From assembly GCA_040768925.1 (NCBI GenBank), contig JAXGLZ010000001.1:248001-312000 (forward strand): a stretch of 64,000 nucleotides of DNA, given 5' to 3'. The notes under the pieces were generated by a model. It did not search any database, was not told the origin of the DNA, and saw only the letters and a list, made by a program, of their open reading frames with translations. Below, one piece after another: positions 17,190 through 25,350 of this stretch. Made by a program: the position numbers and the translations under genes. Numbering within the stretch: the stretch's first letter is position 1; each line of letters begins with the position of its first letter. This stretch comes from CALNBC01 sp040768925 (GTDB taxonomy: Bacteria > Bacillota > Clostridia > Christensenellales > CALWSW01).

Positions 17190-17475
17190 CACTGGAGCGA
17201 CAAAGCGGCCCGCGGGCCGCTTTGTCGGTGGGTTTTCAGGGTCGCCGGCACAGCCGGCATCATTCCTTGATGAGGCGTCGGAATCTGTGATTCCGGCGCG
17301 CTGACGCGCAAGGGGATTTCGGTCACAAGCGACCGAAACAGTGCGGCAAAACTGACGCCTTAGTCGCCGGCGCAGCCGGAATCATTCCTTGATGAAGCGC
17401 CGGAATCATGGATTACGGCTCATGCCGTCAGTTTTGGTTGACCCTCAGGGGCGCGGCCACTGAAACCCTTAAGAC
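17190..17475. repeat. Dispersed palindromic repeat, locus 4
   Basis: Starts with the hairpin CGACAAAGCGGCC-CGC-GGGCCGCTTTGTCG, a possible ribU terminator. Two cores follow (ATCATTCCTTGATGAGGC with GGAATCTGTGATTCC; ATCATTCCTTGATGAAGC with GGAATCATGGATTACG), separated by GCGCGCTGACGCGC, TTCGGTCACAAGCGACCGAA and GGCAAAACTGACGCC. The end has CTCAGGGGCGCGGCCACTGA. It occupies most of the gap before the SRP RNA promoter. Confidence 0.85.
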
Positions 17476-17568
17476 GGATTTTTTTGACGGTCTCGGGCGA
17501 TGCAAACCCTTCACGCTCCTTCCCCGAACTTCCGCATTTTGCCGGATTTTGCCCAAAGCGCAGCCTGC

Positions 17569-17598
17569 TTGACAACTGCGCCGCAGGGCGGATATAAT
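17569..17598 (+). promoter_or_regulatory. Sigma-A promoter of the SRP RNA
   Basis: TTGACA (17569-17574), 18 bases, TATAAT (17593-17598); strong promoter as expected for a stable RNA. Confidence 0.85.
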
Positions 17599-17601
17599 AC
17601 T

Positions 17602-17873
17602 CTTGCCGTGCTAGACGGGGAGTTAGCGGTGCCCTGAACCCGCAATCCGCTGCAGCGGGGTTGAATTCCTGTTAAGAGGTACGTTTCTGTGAGGCAGAAC
17701 GGCGCGTTGCCGCGCTGATGGCCGGGTCCTGTGCAATCCGGTTCCGTGAACCATGTCAGGTCCTGACGGAAGCAGCATTAAGCGGGCCGCCGGGTGTGCC
17801 GCGGGGCTGCCCGGCCGGAGCGGAGCGCTTCGTCCCCGCTCGGAGAGGCGATTATCGAAAACAGGTGCACGGT
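17602..17873 (+). ncRNA. ffs: Signal recognition particle RNA (large bacterial type, scRNA)
   Basis: About 270 bases, matching the long SRP RNA of Bacillus and Clostridia with Alu domain (helices 1-5 and 8). The 5' end TCTTGCCGTGCTAGACGGGG and the 3' end GAAAACAGGTGCACGG fit the Bacillus scRNA. The S domain is GAACCATGTCAGGTCC...GGAAGCAGCATTAAG, the binding site of Ffh. The apical loop between GGTCC and GGAAGC reads TGAC (17764-17767) instead of the usual GGAA. It forms the SRP with Ffh and targets nascent membrane proteins. It stands alone with its own promoter and terminator. Confidence 0.93.
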
Positions 17874-17876
17874 TTC

Positions 17877-17911
17877 AAAAGCGCCTTCCGGTTGTCCGGA
17901 GGGCGCTTTTG
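17877..17911 (+). terminator. SRP RNA terminator
   Basis: AAAGCGCCTTCCGG-TTG-TCCGGAGGGCGCTTTT right after the mature 3' end. Confidence 0.85.
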
Positions 17912-17932
17912 CTTTGCTTCGCCCAAAAGCGG

Positions 17933-18090
17933 CTTGTTGACAAAGCCCGCTAAAGGGGCATGGGGGATTGCGGTCCCCCATATTCAACCAAATCTGGCGG
18001 CATGCATGTCAGATTCGAAGAAATGGCGCAATCAGCGCCATTTCAACCCACAGAAAACCTGTTAAAAAAAACGAGGGACTTTGTCAACAG
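17933..18090. mobile_element. Candidate MITE with terminal inverted repeats
   Basis: TTGTTGACAAAGCCC (17934-17948) and GGGACTTTGTCAACAG (18075-18090) are imperfect inverted repeats sharing CTTTGTCAACA exactly. The inside is non-coding and folds into three consecutive hairpins: TGGGGGATTGCGGTCCCCCA, AATCTGGCGGCATGCATGTCAGATT (in two parts) and AAATGGCG-CAATCAG-CGCCATTT. This is the architecture of a small non-autonomous transposon. The remaining bases to 18366 are AT-rich promoter-like DNA before the Big2 gene; no gene seen. Confidence 0.55.
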
Positions 18091-18366
18091 CTCGAAAAAC
18101 GGGCGGGCTTTCTATTTGTGCTGCGTTCGGCATCCTCCTTATCCGGACCGCGCCGCCGGTTTTGGCGTTTTTTTCATCTTTCTTCCTTTTTTGCCGCCGA
18201 TAATTAATAGTTTGTTTCATTGACTACCAATCCATCCCTATTTATAGTAATAATTAGCCGAAATACCATTGCCTGGGCTTTTTGCAGAAAAAATCACCGG
18301 TCTTTTCCGCTTGCCCGGGCCAAGCGCGCCATTCCATCCCTGTGATAAAAAAAGGAGGCCCCCCTT

Positions 18367-19944
18367 ATGAAGACAAAACGCCTGCTCGCGGTCTTTCTGG
18401 CCCTTGCCATGGTCTTTGCCGTCGCCGCGCCCGCCGCCCTCGCGGCGGACATCATCCCCATCACCTCCGACCAGAGCGTCATCATCTCGATGATAGACAC
18501 CAGCGTCGCCACCATCCGGCCCGTCAATCCCGCCCTGGTCGGCTTCAGCAACATCACCTATTCGATCGACACGAGCGCCAGCTCCGGATACGGAATGGTG
18601 GTCAACGACAGGGCGACGGTGACTGTCGGCGGCATGACCTACGTGAATGTTCCCGTGGGCAAAGTCACCGGAGTGAAATCCGGCAGCCTGGTCGTCGTCG
18701 CCAAAATAGGCGATTCCGAAGTCGGCCGCACCACGATCACCGTGCGCAGCGTCCTCGGCGACGGCAGCGCCACCATCACCGCCGGCACCACCCTTTTGAG
18801 CTACGGCCAGACCACCCAGCTTTCCTCATCCAGCGGGTATTCCATCACGGCCTGCTCCACCACCGAGCCCGCCTATTTCCCCGTGACCAACACCGGTCTC
18901 GTCACCTGCATGATGCCGGCGGGCCTGGCGGGCTACGCGGACATCGTCGCTTATGACCTTTCCGGGAAAGTCGGCACACTCCGCATCTTCGGCGGCAGCT
19001 TCCCCACCAATACCGTCTCCGCGCCGAAGAGCAGCATTTCGATCAACGAATCCATGCAGCTTTTCCTGAACGGTTACCCCAACCACTGCGGCTCCAGCAA
19101 CACCGCCGTGGCCACCGTTACGGACACCGGCCTTGTCAAGGGCGTATCCAACGGCACGGCGACGATCTATTGCATCAACGGGACCGCAGGCGCCGTCGGT
19201 CAGTTCACAATTACCGTCGGCATCGGCGGAGCCGGCGGGACCAACCAGGTTTCCCTTTTGAAGAATTCCATCGCCGCGGGTGAAACCACCATCATCAACG
19301 GCATGGGAACGACGATCACCACCGCCTTCAGCTCCAACGCCGCCGTGGCTTCCGTCAACGGGATCACCGTAACCGGCGTTTCCGCCGGCACCGCCACCAT
19401 CACCTATATCACCAACACCGGGTCCACGGGCACGCTCCCCATCACGGTCACTACCGGCTCCGGCGGAACCACGGACCCGAACCTGCCCGCGCCCACCAAG
19501 TCCTATACCGTGTCCGCCGGCGGAACCAAGACCTTCAAGTACACCAATATGAGCGTCGCCGAAGCCTGGACGACCAATCCCTCCGTCGCCTCCGCAGCCC
19601 TCGTCACCGGGTCGGACGGCTATAAGCAGGCACGGTTCACCGGCCTTTCCGCCGGCACCACCACCGCTTATATGAAGACCGCCTCCGGAACCGTTTCCGC
19701 CTTCACCATCGTGGTCAGCGCCGGGGACGTTACGGGCAAAACCGGCAAAATCAACTCCGGGGACGAGGATCTGCGCGTCAGCGTGCGAAAGGGCGCGGGT
19801 TCCACCTACGACCGCCTGGCGACCCTGAGCAACGGCACAAAGATCACCATCGCGGGCGAATCCGGGGTTTATTACAAGATCACCTTCGTCAGCTCCGGCA
19901 AGACCTATACCGGCTATGTGAAAAAGGCCTACGTCACCTTTTAA
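18367..19944 (+). CDS. Secreted Big2 (Ig-like) repeat protein with C-terminal SH3 domain
   Basis: 525 residues. Signal peptide 1-27 (MKTKRLLAVFLALAMVFAVA..., cleavage after ALA). The body (about 30-450) consists of Ig-like Big2 repeats, recognisable by recurring N-T-A-V-A-T-V-T-x-T-G-L-V-x-G-V-S-N-G-T-A style segments (TDTGLVKGVSNGTATIY; ITVTGVSAGTATITY). The last 65 residues form a bacterial SH3-like domain (LRVSVRKGAGSTYDRLATL ... KTYTGYVKKAYV), which usually binds cell wall peptides. No LPxTG anchor: probably held at the surface by SH3-wall contacts. Paralogous in layout to the protein at 32198-34876. ATG follows AAAGGAGG. Function beyond adhesion or wall binding unknown. Confidence 0.88.
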   Translation: MKTKRLLAVFLALAMVFAVAAPAALAADIIPITSDQSVIISMIDTSVATIRPVNPALVGFSNITYSIDTSASSGYGMVVNDRATVTVGGMTYVNVPVGKVTGVKSGSLVVVAKIGDSEVGRTTITVRSVLGDGSATITAGTTLLSYGQTTQLSSSSGYSITACSTTEPAYFPVTNTGLVTCMMPAGLAGYADIVAYDLSGKVGTLRIFGGSFPTNTVSAPKSSISINESMQLFLNGYPNHCGSSNTAVATVTDTGLVKGVSNGTATIYCINGTAGAVGQFTITVGIGGAGGTNQVSLLKNSIAAGETTIINGMGTTITTAFSSNAAVASVNGITVTGVSAGTATITYITNTGSTGTLPITVTTGSGGTTDPNLPAPTKSYTVSAGGTKTFKYTNMSVAEAWTTNPSVASAALVTGSDGYKQARFTGLSAGTTTAYMKTASGTVSAFTIVVSAGDVTGKTGKINSGDEDLRVSVRKGAGSTYDRLATLSNGTKITIAGESGVYYKITFVSSGKTYTGYVKKAYVTF

Positions 19945-19960
19945 CTGACCGTTCGCCGGC

Positions 19961-20014
19961 AAAACAAAAGCGGGCCCCTTCTACCGCGCGGTAAAAGGGG
20001 CCCGCTTTTGTTTT
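19961..20014 (+). terminator. Terminator of the Big2/SH3 gene
   Basis: AACAAAAGCGGGCCCCTT...AAGGGGCCCGCTTTTGTT: long perfect stem, loop CTACCGCGCGGTAA, ending in TTTTG. Confidence 0.9.
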
Positions 20015-20196
20015 GCCGCGATCCTTGAGGCTGTTTGGGCGGCCCGTTCGGATTCAGTGCCAGCCTTTTTGCCGGGGATTTTCAATCTTTCCTTCCGGGT
20101 TTTCAGCATCGCCATGGTGTGCTATAATGCGGTTACCACGCAGCCGGACCGCAGGTCCGAAACATGCACCGAACGATTTGCATTGAGGTACCTTCC

Positions 20197-20997
20197 ATGA
20201 AACTGGCTTTTTCGACACTGGGCTGTCCCGAATGGTCTTTTTCGGACATTCTCTCCGCCGCCTGCGACCTTGGCTATAACGGCGTTGAAATCCGCGGCGT
20301 CAAAAGCGAGCTTTACGCGCCGAAAATAGCCGAATTTTTGCCGGAAAACATCGGCAGGACCAAGGCCTTCCTCGAAAGGCTCGGCCTTGAGATCCCCTGT
20401 TTGACCTCCGCCTGCGAGCTTCAGCAGCCGGGGGAGGATGTTTTTTTCGAATGCAAGGACTATATCGACTGCGCCGCCGCCCTTTCCATTCCCTTCATCC
20501 GCGTGATGGGCGATTCCGGCCCCGCGGCCGAAGGATTGGTGGACGCCGACCGCGTCAAAAAAACCGCCGCCCTGCTCGCGGCCTACGCCGAAAAAAAGGG
20601 GATCACCCTGCTGCTTGAAAGCAACGGCTATTTTGCGGACACCGCCCGGCTGGCCGGGGTGATCGAGGCCGTCGGCTCCCCCGCCCTGGCCGCCCTTTGG
20701 GACTTGAACCACCCCTTCCGCTTCTTTGGCGAAACCCCGAAGACCACGGTGGAAAACATCGGCCCATACGTCCGCCATGTTCACGTCAAGGATTCCATCG
20801 AGGAAAACGGCTCGGTGAAATACAAGATGATGGGCCAGGGGACCCTGCCGGTGGCGGAATGCGTGGACCGGCTGCACGCTTTGGGCTACGAGGGGTATTT
20901 CTCCCTCGAATGGGTGCGGCGCTGGCAGCCCTCGCTGGAGGAGCCGGGCATCGCCTTCGCCCTTTTTGTGGAGTATATGCGCTCCCTGCTCGTGTGA
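20197..20997 (+). CDS. Sugar phosphate isomerase/epimerase-like TIM-barrel protein
   Basis: 266 residues of the AP endonuclease 2/xylose isomerase-like TIM-barrel superfamily (COG1082). Metal-binding positions are visible along the barrel: GYNGVEIRG (Glu at strand 2), LLLESNG (Glu), LWDLNHPFR (Asp and His), YVRHVHVKDS (His, Asp) and YFSLEW (Glu). Members interconvert ketoses or process inositol-type sugars with Mn2+; the substrate is not inferable. ATG chosen at MKLAFSTLG, after a weak TGAGGT. TATAAT at 20123-20128 is a probable -10 element. A MATE pump gene follows 122 bases later. Confidence 0.85.
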   Translation: MKLAFSTLGCPEWSFSDILSAACDLGYNGVEIRGVKSELYAPKIAEFLPENIGRTKAFLERLGLEIPCLTSACELQQPGEDVFFECKDYIDCAAALSIPFIRVMGDSGPAAEGLVDADRVKKTAALLAAYAEKKGITLLLESNGYFADTARLAGVIEAVGSPALAALWDLNHPFRFFGETPKTTVENIGPYVRHVHVKDSIEENGSVKYKMMGQGTLPVAECVDRLHALGYEGYFSLEWVRRWQPSLEEPGIAFALFVEYMRSLLV

Positions 20998-21119
20998 CCG
21001 GCGGGCGCTCGCCCTTTTCGCGCCTGCGCGCCCCGCTTTGGCCGTTTGATCATTGAGTGGGCCTTTCGGCCCGCTCTTTCCTGTTGGAACGCTCTCATGC
21101 TTTTTTGTCGGAGGACGCC

Positions 21120-22529
21120 ATGACCGAAACGCCAAACAAATTTCATAACGACCTGACTTCCGGCCGCGTTTCCGAACAGCTTTTGAAGTTCAGCCTGCCC
21201 TTTTTGGGGGCGATGCTGTTCCAGGCGCTGTACAACGTCGCGGACATGGTCATCGTCGGGTGGTACGAGGGTTCCATCGGGATCTCCGGCGTGGGGATCG
21301 GCGGCCAGATCGCCGTTTTGATCACCAATCTGATCGTCGGCCTGGCCACGGGCGGAACCATCCTCATCGCCCAGTATTCCGGGGCAAAGCTGTTCGACGA
21401 GCAGAAAAAGACCATCGGCACGCTCTTTGCCCTTTACGGCATCATCGCCGCCGTGCTGACCGCCGTGCTGCTTCCCCTTGTGCCCGCGATCCTCGGCCTT
21501 CTGCAAACGCCCCCGGAATCCTACGCCATCGCCCGGGACTATCTTTACATCTGCGTGGCGGGAACGATCTTCATCTTTGGTTATAACGCCGTTTCGGCCG
21601 TCCTTCGGGGGATGGGCAACTCGAAGGCGCCGATGGTGTTCGTCGGGATCGCCGCTTCCGCCAACGTGGTGCTGGACATTCTTTTTGTCGGCCCCGTCGG
21701 CATGGGCGCGGCGGGCGCGGCCCTGGCCACGGTTTTGTCCCAGGCGCTTTCGCTGGCGCTGAGCGTCGTCTACCTGGTCAAAAAGGGGTTCCTCTTCGAC
21801 TTCAGGCTCGCAAGCTTCAAAATTTATAAAGACAAGGTTCGGCTGCTCGTCAAGCTCGGCCTGCCTTCCGGGCTTCAGAACCTTTGCGTCTCCTTTTCCT
21901 TTCTGATTCTGACTTCCCTGGCCAACTCCCTGAACGTTTATTCCTCCGCCGCCTTCAACATCGGCCTCAAGGTAAACAGCTTCGCCATCCTTCCCGGCAT
22001 CGCCATGAGCCAGAGCATCGCCAGCATGTGCGGCCAGAACATCGGCGCCGGGCTTTACGACAGGGCGATGAATACCATGAAGGCCGGGCTGCGCATCAAT
22101 CTGATGATCACCGCGGCCGTGGGGGCCCTGGTCGCCCTTTTCCCGAACGTCATCATGGGCATCTTCAACGCGGACGCCCGAACGGTGACGGAAGGCGCGG
22201 ACTTTTTGCGCTGCCTCGCCGCGGACGCGCTGATCAGCTCCGTCGTGTTCTCCTTCAACGGCCTGTTCCTCGGCGGCGGCCACAGCGTCGCCACGCTGTT
22301 CAACGCCGCCCTGACCAGCATCATCCTGCGGGCGCCGCTGGCTTACTTCTTTGTCACCGTTCTCGGGCTGAAGCTCATCGGCATCGGCATCGCCGTCACC
22401 CTTGCGCCGATCGGCGGGATCGTCTTTGGCCTGCTCTTCATCAAGAGCGGCCGCTGGAAGATCAACAGGGCGGAAAAAACCCTTGCTTCCGCCGGTTTGA
22501 GAGCGGCAAAACCCGTGGAAGAGGCCTGA
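21120..22529 (+). CDS. MATE-family efflux transporter
   Basis: 469 residues with about 12 hydrophobic helices in two similar MatE halves. The first half opens LLKFSLPFLGAMLFQALYNV...VGWYEGSIGISGVGIG; the second starts near 240 (LVKLGLPSGLQNL) and contains the mirrored segment SIASMCGQNIGAGL. These exporters use Na+ or H+ gradients to expel cationic drugs or metabolites. The start is the ATG after CGGAGGACGCC; a longer in-frame upstream ATG lacks a ribosome-binding site. Substrate unknown. Strong terminator after the stop. Confidence 0.93.
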   Translation: MTETPNKFHNDLTSGRVSEQLLKFSLPFLGAMLFQALYNVADMVIVGWYEGSIGISGVGIGGQIAVLITNLIVGLATGGTILIAQYSGAKLFDEQKKTIGTLFALYGIIAAVLTAVLLPLVPAILGLLQTPPESYAIARDYLYICVAGTIFIFGYNAVSAVLRGMGNSKAPMVFVGIAASANVVLDILFVGPVGMGAAGAALATVLSQALSLALSVVYLVKKGFLFDFRLASFKIYKDKVRLLVKLGLPSGLQNLCVSFSFLILTSLANSLNVYSSAAFNIGLKVNSFAILPGIAMSQSIASMCGQNIGAGLYDRAMNTMKAGLRINLMITAAVGALVALFPNVIMGIFNADARTVTEGADFLRCLAADALISSVVFSFNGLFLGGGHSVATLFNAALTSIILRAPLAYFFVTVLGLKLIGIGIAVTLAPIGGIVFGLLFIKSGRWKINRAEKTLASAGLRAAKPVEEA

Positions 22530-22558
22530 TCCTTCGGCTGCTTCCCCATAAGCAAAGC

Positions 22559-22590
22559 AACCCGTCCCCCCCGTGACGGGGGGGCGGGTT
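22559..22590 (+). terminator. MATE gene terminator
   Basis: ACCCGTCCCCCCC-GTGA-CGGGGGGGCGGGTTTT. A second C/G hairpin with GGTTTTAT lies at 22604-22630, giving two stops in series before the convergent dfx gene. Confidence 0.85.
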
Positions 22591-22662
22591 TTCGGCCGGT
22601 TCAACTCCCCGCCAAAACGGGGGGTTTTATGCGTTTTTGCCTGGCGGACCGATCCGGGGGGC

Positions 22663-23034
22663 TCAGCCCTCGGCCTTCCACAGGCTGTGAAGGTTGCAGT
22701 ATTCGTACACGGTGAAGGGGCCGTCCTCTACGGTGAACTTCGCGACGGGCTTGTGGCCGGGATGCAGCATCACGCGCTCCTCCCTGTCTCCCTGAACGAG
22801 CTGGATGAATTCGATGTAATGCTCGGGGATCATCGGGTGGTCGACAGAGCCGATGGTAACGGTAACGTCGTTGCCTTCGCGGACAATGGCGGGAACGTGC
22901 TTTTCGGTGGCGGCGTCCGTGGTGTTCGCCTTCAAAAGGGTCATGGGCTGCCCGCAGCAGGTCAGGGGGCCGCCGTCCTTGATCACGTCGATAATCCTGC
23001 CGCAAAGTTCACAGCGATAAAACTTCTTTTCCAT
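22663..23034 (-). CDS. dfx: Desulfoferrodoxin (superoxide reductase)
   Basis: 123 residues, two-iron type. The N-terminal desulforedoxin-like domain has C8-x-x-C11 and C26-C27, the four ligands of the FeCys4 centre. The C-terminal neelaredoxin domain supplies the FeHis4Cys centre: EKHVP, DHPMIPEHYIEFIQL and the closing YEYCNLHSLW. It reduces superoxide to peroxide in the cytosol without making oxygen, the usual choice of strict anaerobes. The start is the ATG after AAGGAGTGTTGAAT; a TTG three codons upstream sits inside that spacer. Single-gene unit, convergent with the MATE gene. Confidence 0.96.
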   Translation of the reverse strand: MEKKFYRCELCGRIIDVIKDGGPLTCCGQPMTLLKANTTDAATEKHVPAIVREGNDVTVTIGSVDHPMIPEHYIEFIQLVQGDREERVMLHPGHKPVAKFTVEDGPFTVYEYCNLHSLWKAEG

Positions 23035-23185
23035 ATTCAACACTCCTTTTTTGTAAGATTCTGATTTTCATAATCAGCAGTCAGCCTAATCTAACTATGC
23101 TGGATCATTTTATCATATACGCTGAATGCATACAAGGGCTTTGGGGCCAAAAGCGCGCAAAACCGCCCCTGACGCCGGTTTGGGA

Positions 23186-24013
23186 TCACGCTTCCTCCGC
23201 CCGCTTTTTTTTCAGGTATTCGTTGTAAAGCGCGGAGGGCGTGATCCCCTTTGCGAAGCGCTTTGCGGCTTCCTTTGCCCGCTCGCCGGCAAGGACCGCC
23301 GCTTCCACCTCGGCCAGCATCCGTTCCAGCTCCGGCGCTTCCTCCTTTGGCTCCGCCCCGGCCAGGACGATGACGCACTCGCCCTTGACGCCCGCTGAAA
23401 AATAATCGCAAAGCCCGGCCAGCGTGCCCCGGGCGCATTCCTCGTGCAGCTTGGTCAGCTCCCGGCAGACCGCGGCGCGCCGGTCTTCCCCCAGTTTTTC
23501 GGCCAGCTCGAGCAGCGTGCCGTGCAGGCGGAAGGGGCTTTCATAGAGCACGGCGGTGCGCTCCTCGGAAGCGAGGGCGGCGATCCGCTCTTCCCGCTGC
23601 TTTTTTTCCCGGGGGAGGAAGCCCTCAAAAACGAACCTGCCGCAGGGCAGGCCGCTGAGCACGGCGGAAGCCAGCACCGCGCTGGCCCCGGGAAGGACGG
23701 TAAAAGGCTCGCCGCCCTCGATCGCCGCCGCGACGACCGCGGCCCCGGGGTCCGAAATGCCGGGCATGCCCGCGTCGCTCACCACGACGATGCTTTCCCC
23801 CGCGGCGGAGCGCGCGGCGATCTCCTTCGCCTTTTGGCGCTCGTTGTGCTCGTGGCAGGAAAAAACCGGCTTCTTCACGCCCAGATGGTTCAAAAGAACC
23901 AGCGTCCGCCTGGTGTCCTCCGCATAGACGGCGTCGCATTCCGAAATGATCCGTATGGCCCTTTGGGTGATGTCCTCCAGGTTGCCTATCGGCGTTGCGC
24001 AAAGGTATATCAT
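23186..24013 (-). CDS. rsmI: 16S rRNA (cytidine-1402-2'-O)-methyltransferase
   Basis: 275 residues, standard RsmI length. SAM-dependent SpoU-unrelated (tetrapyrrole methylase-fold) enzyme that methylates C1402 of 16S rRNA in the P site. The signature start LCATPIGNLEDITQRA, the AEDTRRTLVLLNHLGV segment, the SAM loop VVVSDAGMPGISDPG and LPGASAVLASAVLSGLP are all present. The C-terminal basic helical part (KEAAKRFAKG...LYNEYLKKKR) is normal. A promoter-like -10 element lies only six bases before this ATG and no Shine-Dalgarno sequence is seen, so the mRNA may be leaderless. Confidence 0.95.
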   Translation of the reverse strand: MIYLCATPIGNLEDITQRAIRIISECDAVYAEDTRRTLVLLNHLGVKKPVFSCHEHNERQKAKEIAARSAAGESIVVVSDAGMPGISDPGAAVVAAAIEGGEPFTVLPGASAVLASAVLSGLPCGRFVFEGFLPREKKQREERIAALASEERTAVLYESPFRLHGTLLELAEKLGEDRRAAVCRELTKLHEECARGTLAGLCDYFSAGVKGECVIVLAGAEPKEEAPELERMLAEVEAAVLAGERAKEAAKRFAKGITPSALYNEYLKKKRAEEA

Positions 24014-24019
24014 GGCCCT

Positions 24020-24049
24020 ATTCTAGCATGTTTTGCCCGTTTGCTGCAA
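24020..24049 (-). promoter_or_regulatory. Promoter-like sequence abutting the rsmI start
   Basis: On the minus strand TTGCAG (24049-24044), 18 bases, TAGAAT (24025-24020), then AGGGCC and the ATG at 24013. Transcription would start at or very near the A of the start codon. Confidence 0.5.
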
Positions 24050-24280
24050 AGGTTTCGGCAAGCGGGCCGGTTCCGTCCCCGGCGGCGGGATGACCGGGCC
24101 CGGCGCGCCGGGCGGACCCTGCGCAAAAGGCCGGATTCCGGCGCTTTGCCGCGTCACCGCCGGCCGCCGCGGGCGCCGCGCCGCGGCTCCTTTCCCCTCC
24201 CATGCGGGCCATCCGGACTTCGGCCTTTCGGGTCTGCGGCTCCGGCGGGCCGTGCCGACGGCCCCCCGGGCAAAAAATGG

Positions 24281-24308
24281 TGGACTTTTACATAATGTGT
24301 GCTATAAT
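24281..24308 (+). promoter_or_regulatory. Probable sigma-A promoter of comB; gap 24014-24433
   Basis: TGGACT (24281-24286), 16 bases, TATAAT (24303-24308), leaving a leader of about 120 bases before comB. The remainder of the 420-base gap between the divergent rsmI and comB genes is very GC-rich; I see no gene or repeat in it. Confidence 0.55.
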
Positions 24309-24433
24309 TACTTGAAATCCCAGGAACCTTGCGGCTGTCCTCCATATCGGCTTTATTTTTTGCTTTGAGCCGCGCGATTTCCCCCACTTTTAAGCGCCCG
24401 GGCCTGCTCCGGCGCTTGAAGAAAGGCACAAAC

Positions 24434-25165
24434 ATGAGAGTCGACGTCTTTGCCGTTTACAACGAAATATTCGAAAGGGATACCCGGGACCGCACGGTCG
24501 TGGTGCTGGACGTTCTGCGCGCCACCTCCACGATGGTCACCGCGATCAGCAACGGCGCGATCAAGGTCATCCCCGTTGTTGAGGTTGACGATGCCGTCGC
24601 CATGATGCGCACCCTTGACCGCAAGGAGGCCCTGATCGCCGGCGAGCGCAACGCCCTTCCCCTTCCCGGGTTCGACCTGGGCAATTCCCCCCTGGAATTC
24701 ACGAAGGAAAAGGTTCGCGGGAAGACCGTCGTCATCACCACCACCAACGGAACCTCCGCCCTGCAGGCCGTCAAGAATGCCAGCCGGGTTTTCATCGGCG
24801 CGCTGATCAACAAAACCGCGGTGGCCCGGGCCATCAGGAACGCCGGGGAGGATGTTTGCCTCGTCTGCGCCGGGACCGGCGGAAGGTTCTCGGCGGACGA
24901 CGTTTACGGCGCGGGAGCCGTCATTTGCGCCCTTCGCGCTTTGGGCGTGGCCGTCGAATGCAACGACCTCGGCTACATCAGCGAGCTTTTGTACAACACG
25001 GACCGGGGCCGGCTGGCCCTGATCTCCAAGATGCACCACTTCGGGCTGCTGCTCGATCTCGGGATGAAGGACGACATCGATTACTGCTTCACCGAGGATG
25101 TGACGGACTGCGTTCCCGTTTATGGGGCCGGCCTGATCGAGAGCGGCGCGGCAAAAGAATATTGA
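24434..25165 (+). CDS. comB: 2-phosphosulfolactate phosphatase family protein
   Basis: 243 residues matching the ComB family, named for the second step of coenzyme M synthesis (2-phospho-3-sulfolactate to 3-sulfolactate; Mg2+ phosphatase). Family landmarks: VVVLDVLRATSTMVTAISNG (about 20-40), GERNALPLPGFDLGNSPLE, VVITTTNGTSALQ and CAGTGGRFSADDVYGAGAV. In bacteria without coenzyme M the role is uncertain; it may act in sulfolactate metabolism. ATG after GAAAGGCACAAAC. It is a single gene between its own promoter and a strong terminator. Confidence 0.88.
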   Translation: MRVDVFAVYNEIFERDTRDRTVVVLDVLRATSTMVTAISNGAIKVIPVVEVDDAVAMMRTLDRKEALIAGERNALPLPGFDLGNSPLEFTKEKVRGKTVVITTTNGTSALQAVKNASRVFIGALINKTAVARAIRNAGEDVCLVCAGTGGRFSADDVYGAGAVICALRALGVAVECNDLGYISELLYNTDRGRLALISKMHHFGLLLDLGMKDDIDYCFTEDVTDCVPVYGAGLIESGAAKEY

Positions 25166-25173
25166 GCTTTCAA

Positions 25174-25200
25174 AAGGGCGCCCCGGGGGCGCCCTTTTTT
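25174..25200 (+). terminator. comB terminator
   Basis: AAGGGCGCC-CCGG-GGGCGCCCTTTTTT, perfect stem with six Ts. Confidence 0.9.
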
Positions 25201-25350
25201 GTTGTGTAAAAAACGCGTGATTTTGTGGTAAAACATTTTTTCGGCTTAAAATTTATCCAAATATATGGTAAAATGAGCTATGCCCGTCCGCCGGGAAGGC
25301 GGCGCAGTCGATCCATTTCTGATTATCAAGGAAGGAAGGACGATCTTCAA

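Noticed and set aside
17602..17873. Cobalamin or other riboswitch in front of the Big2 gene
   Set aside because: The Alu-domain 5' end, the CCATGTCAGGTCC / GGAAGCAGC core and the isolated promoter-terminator layout identify SRP RNA.
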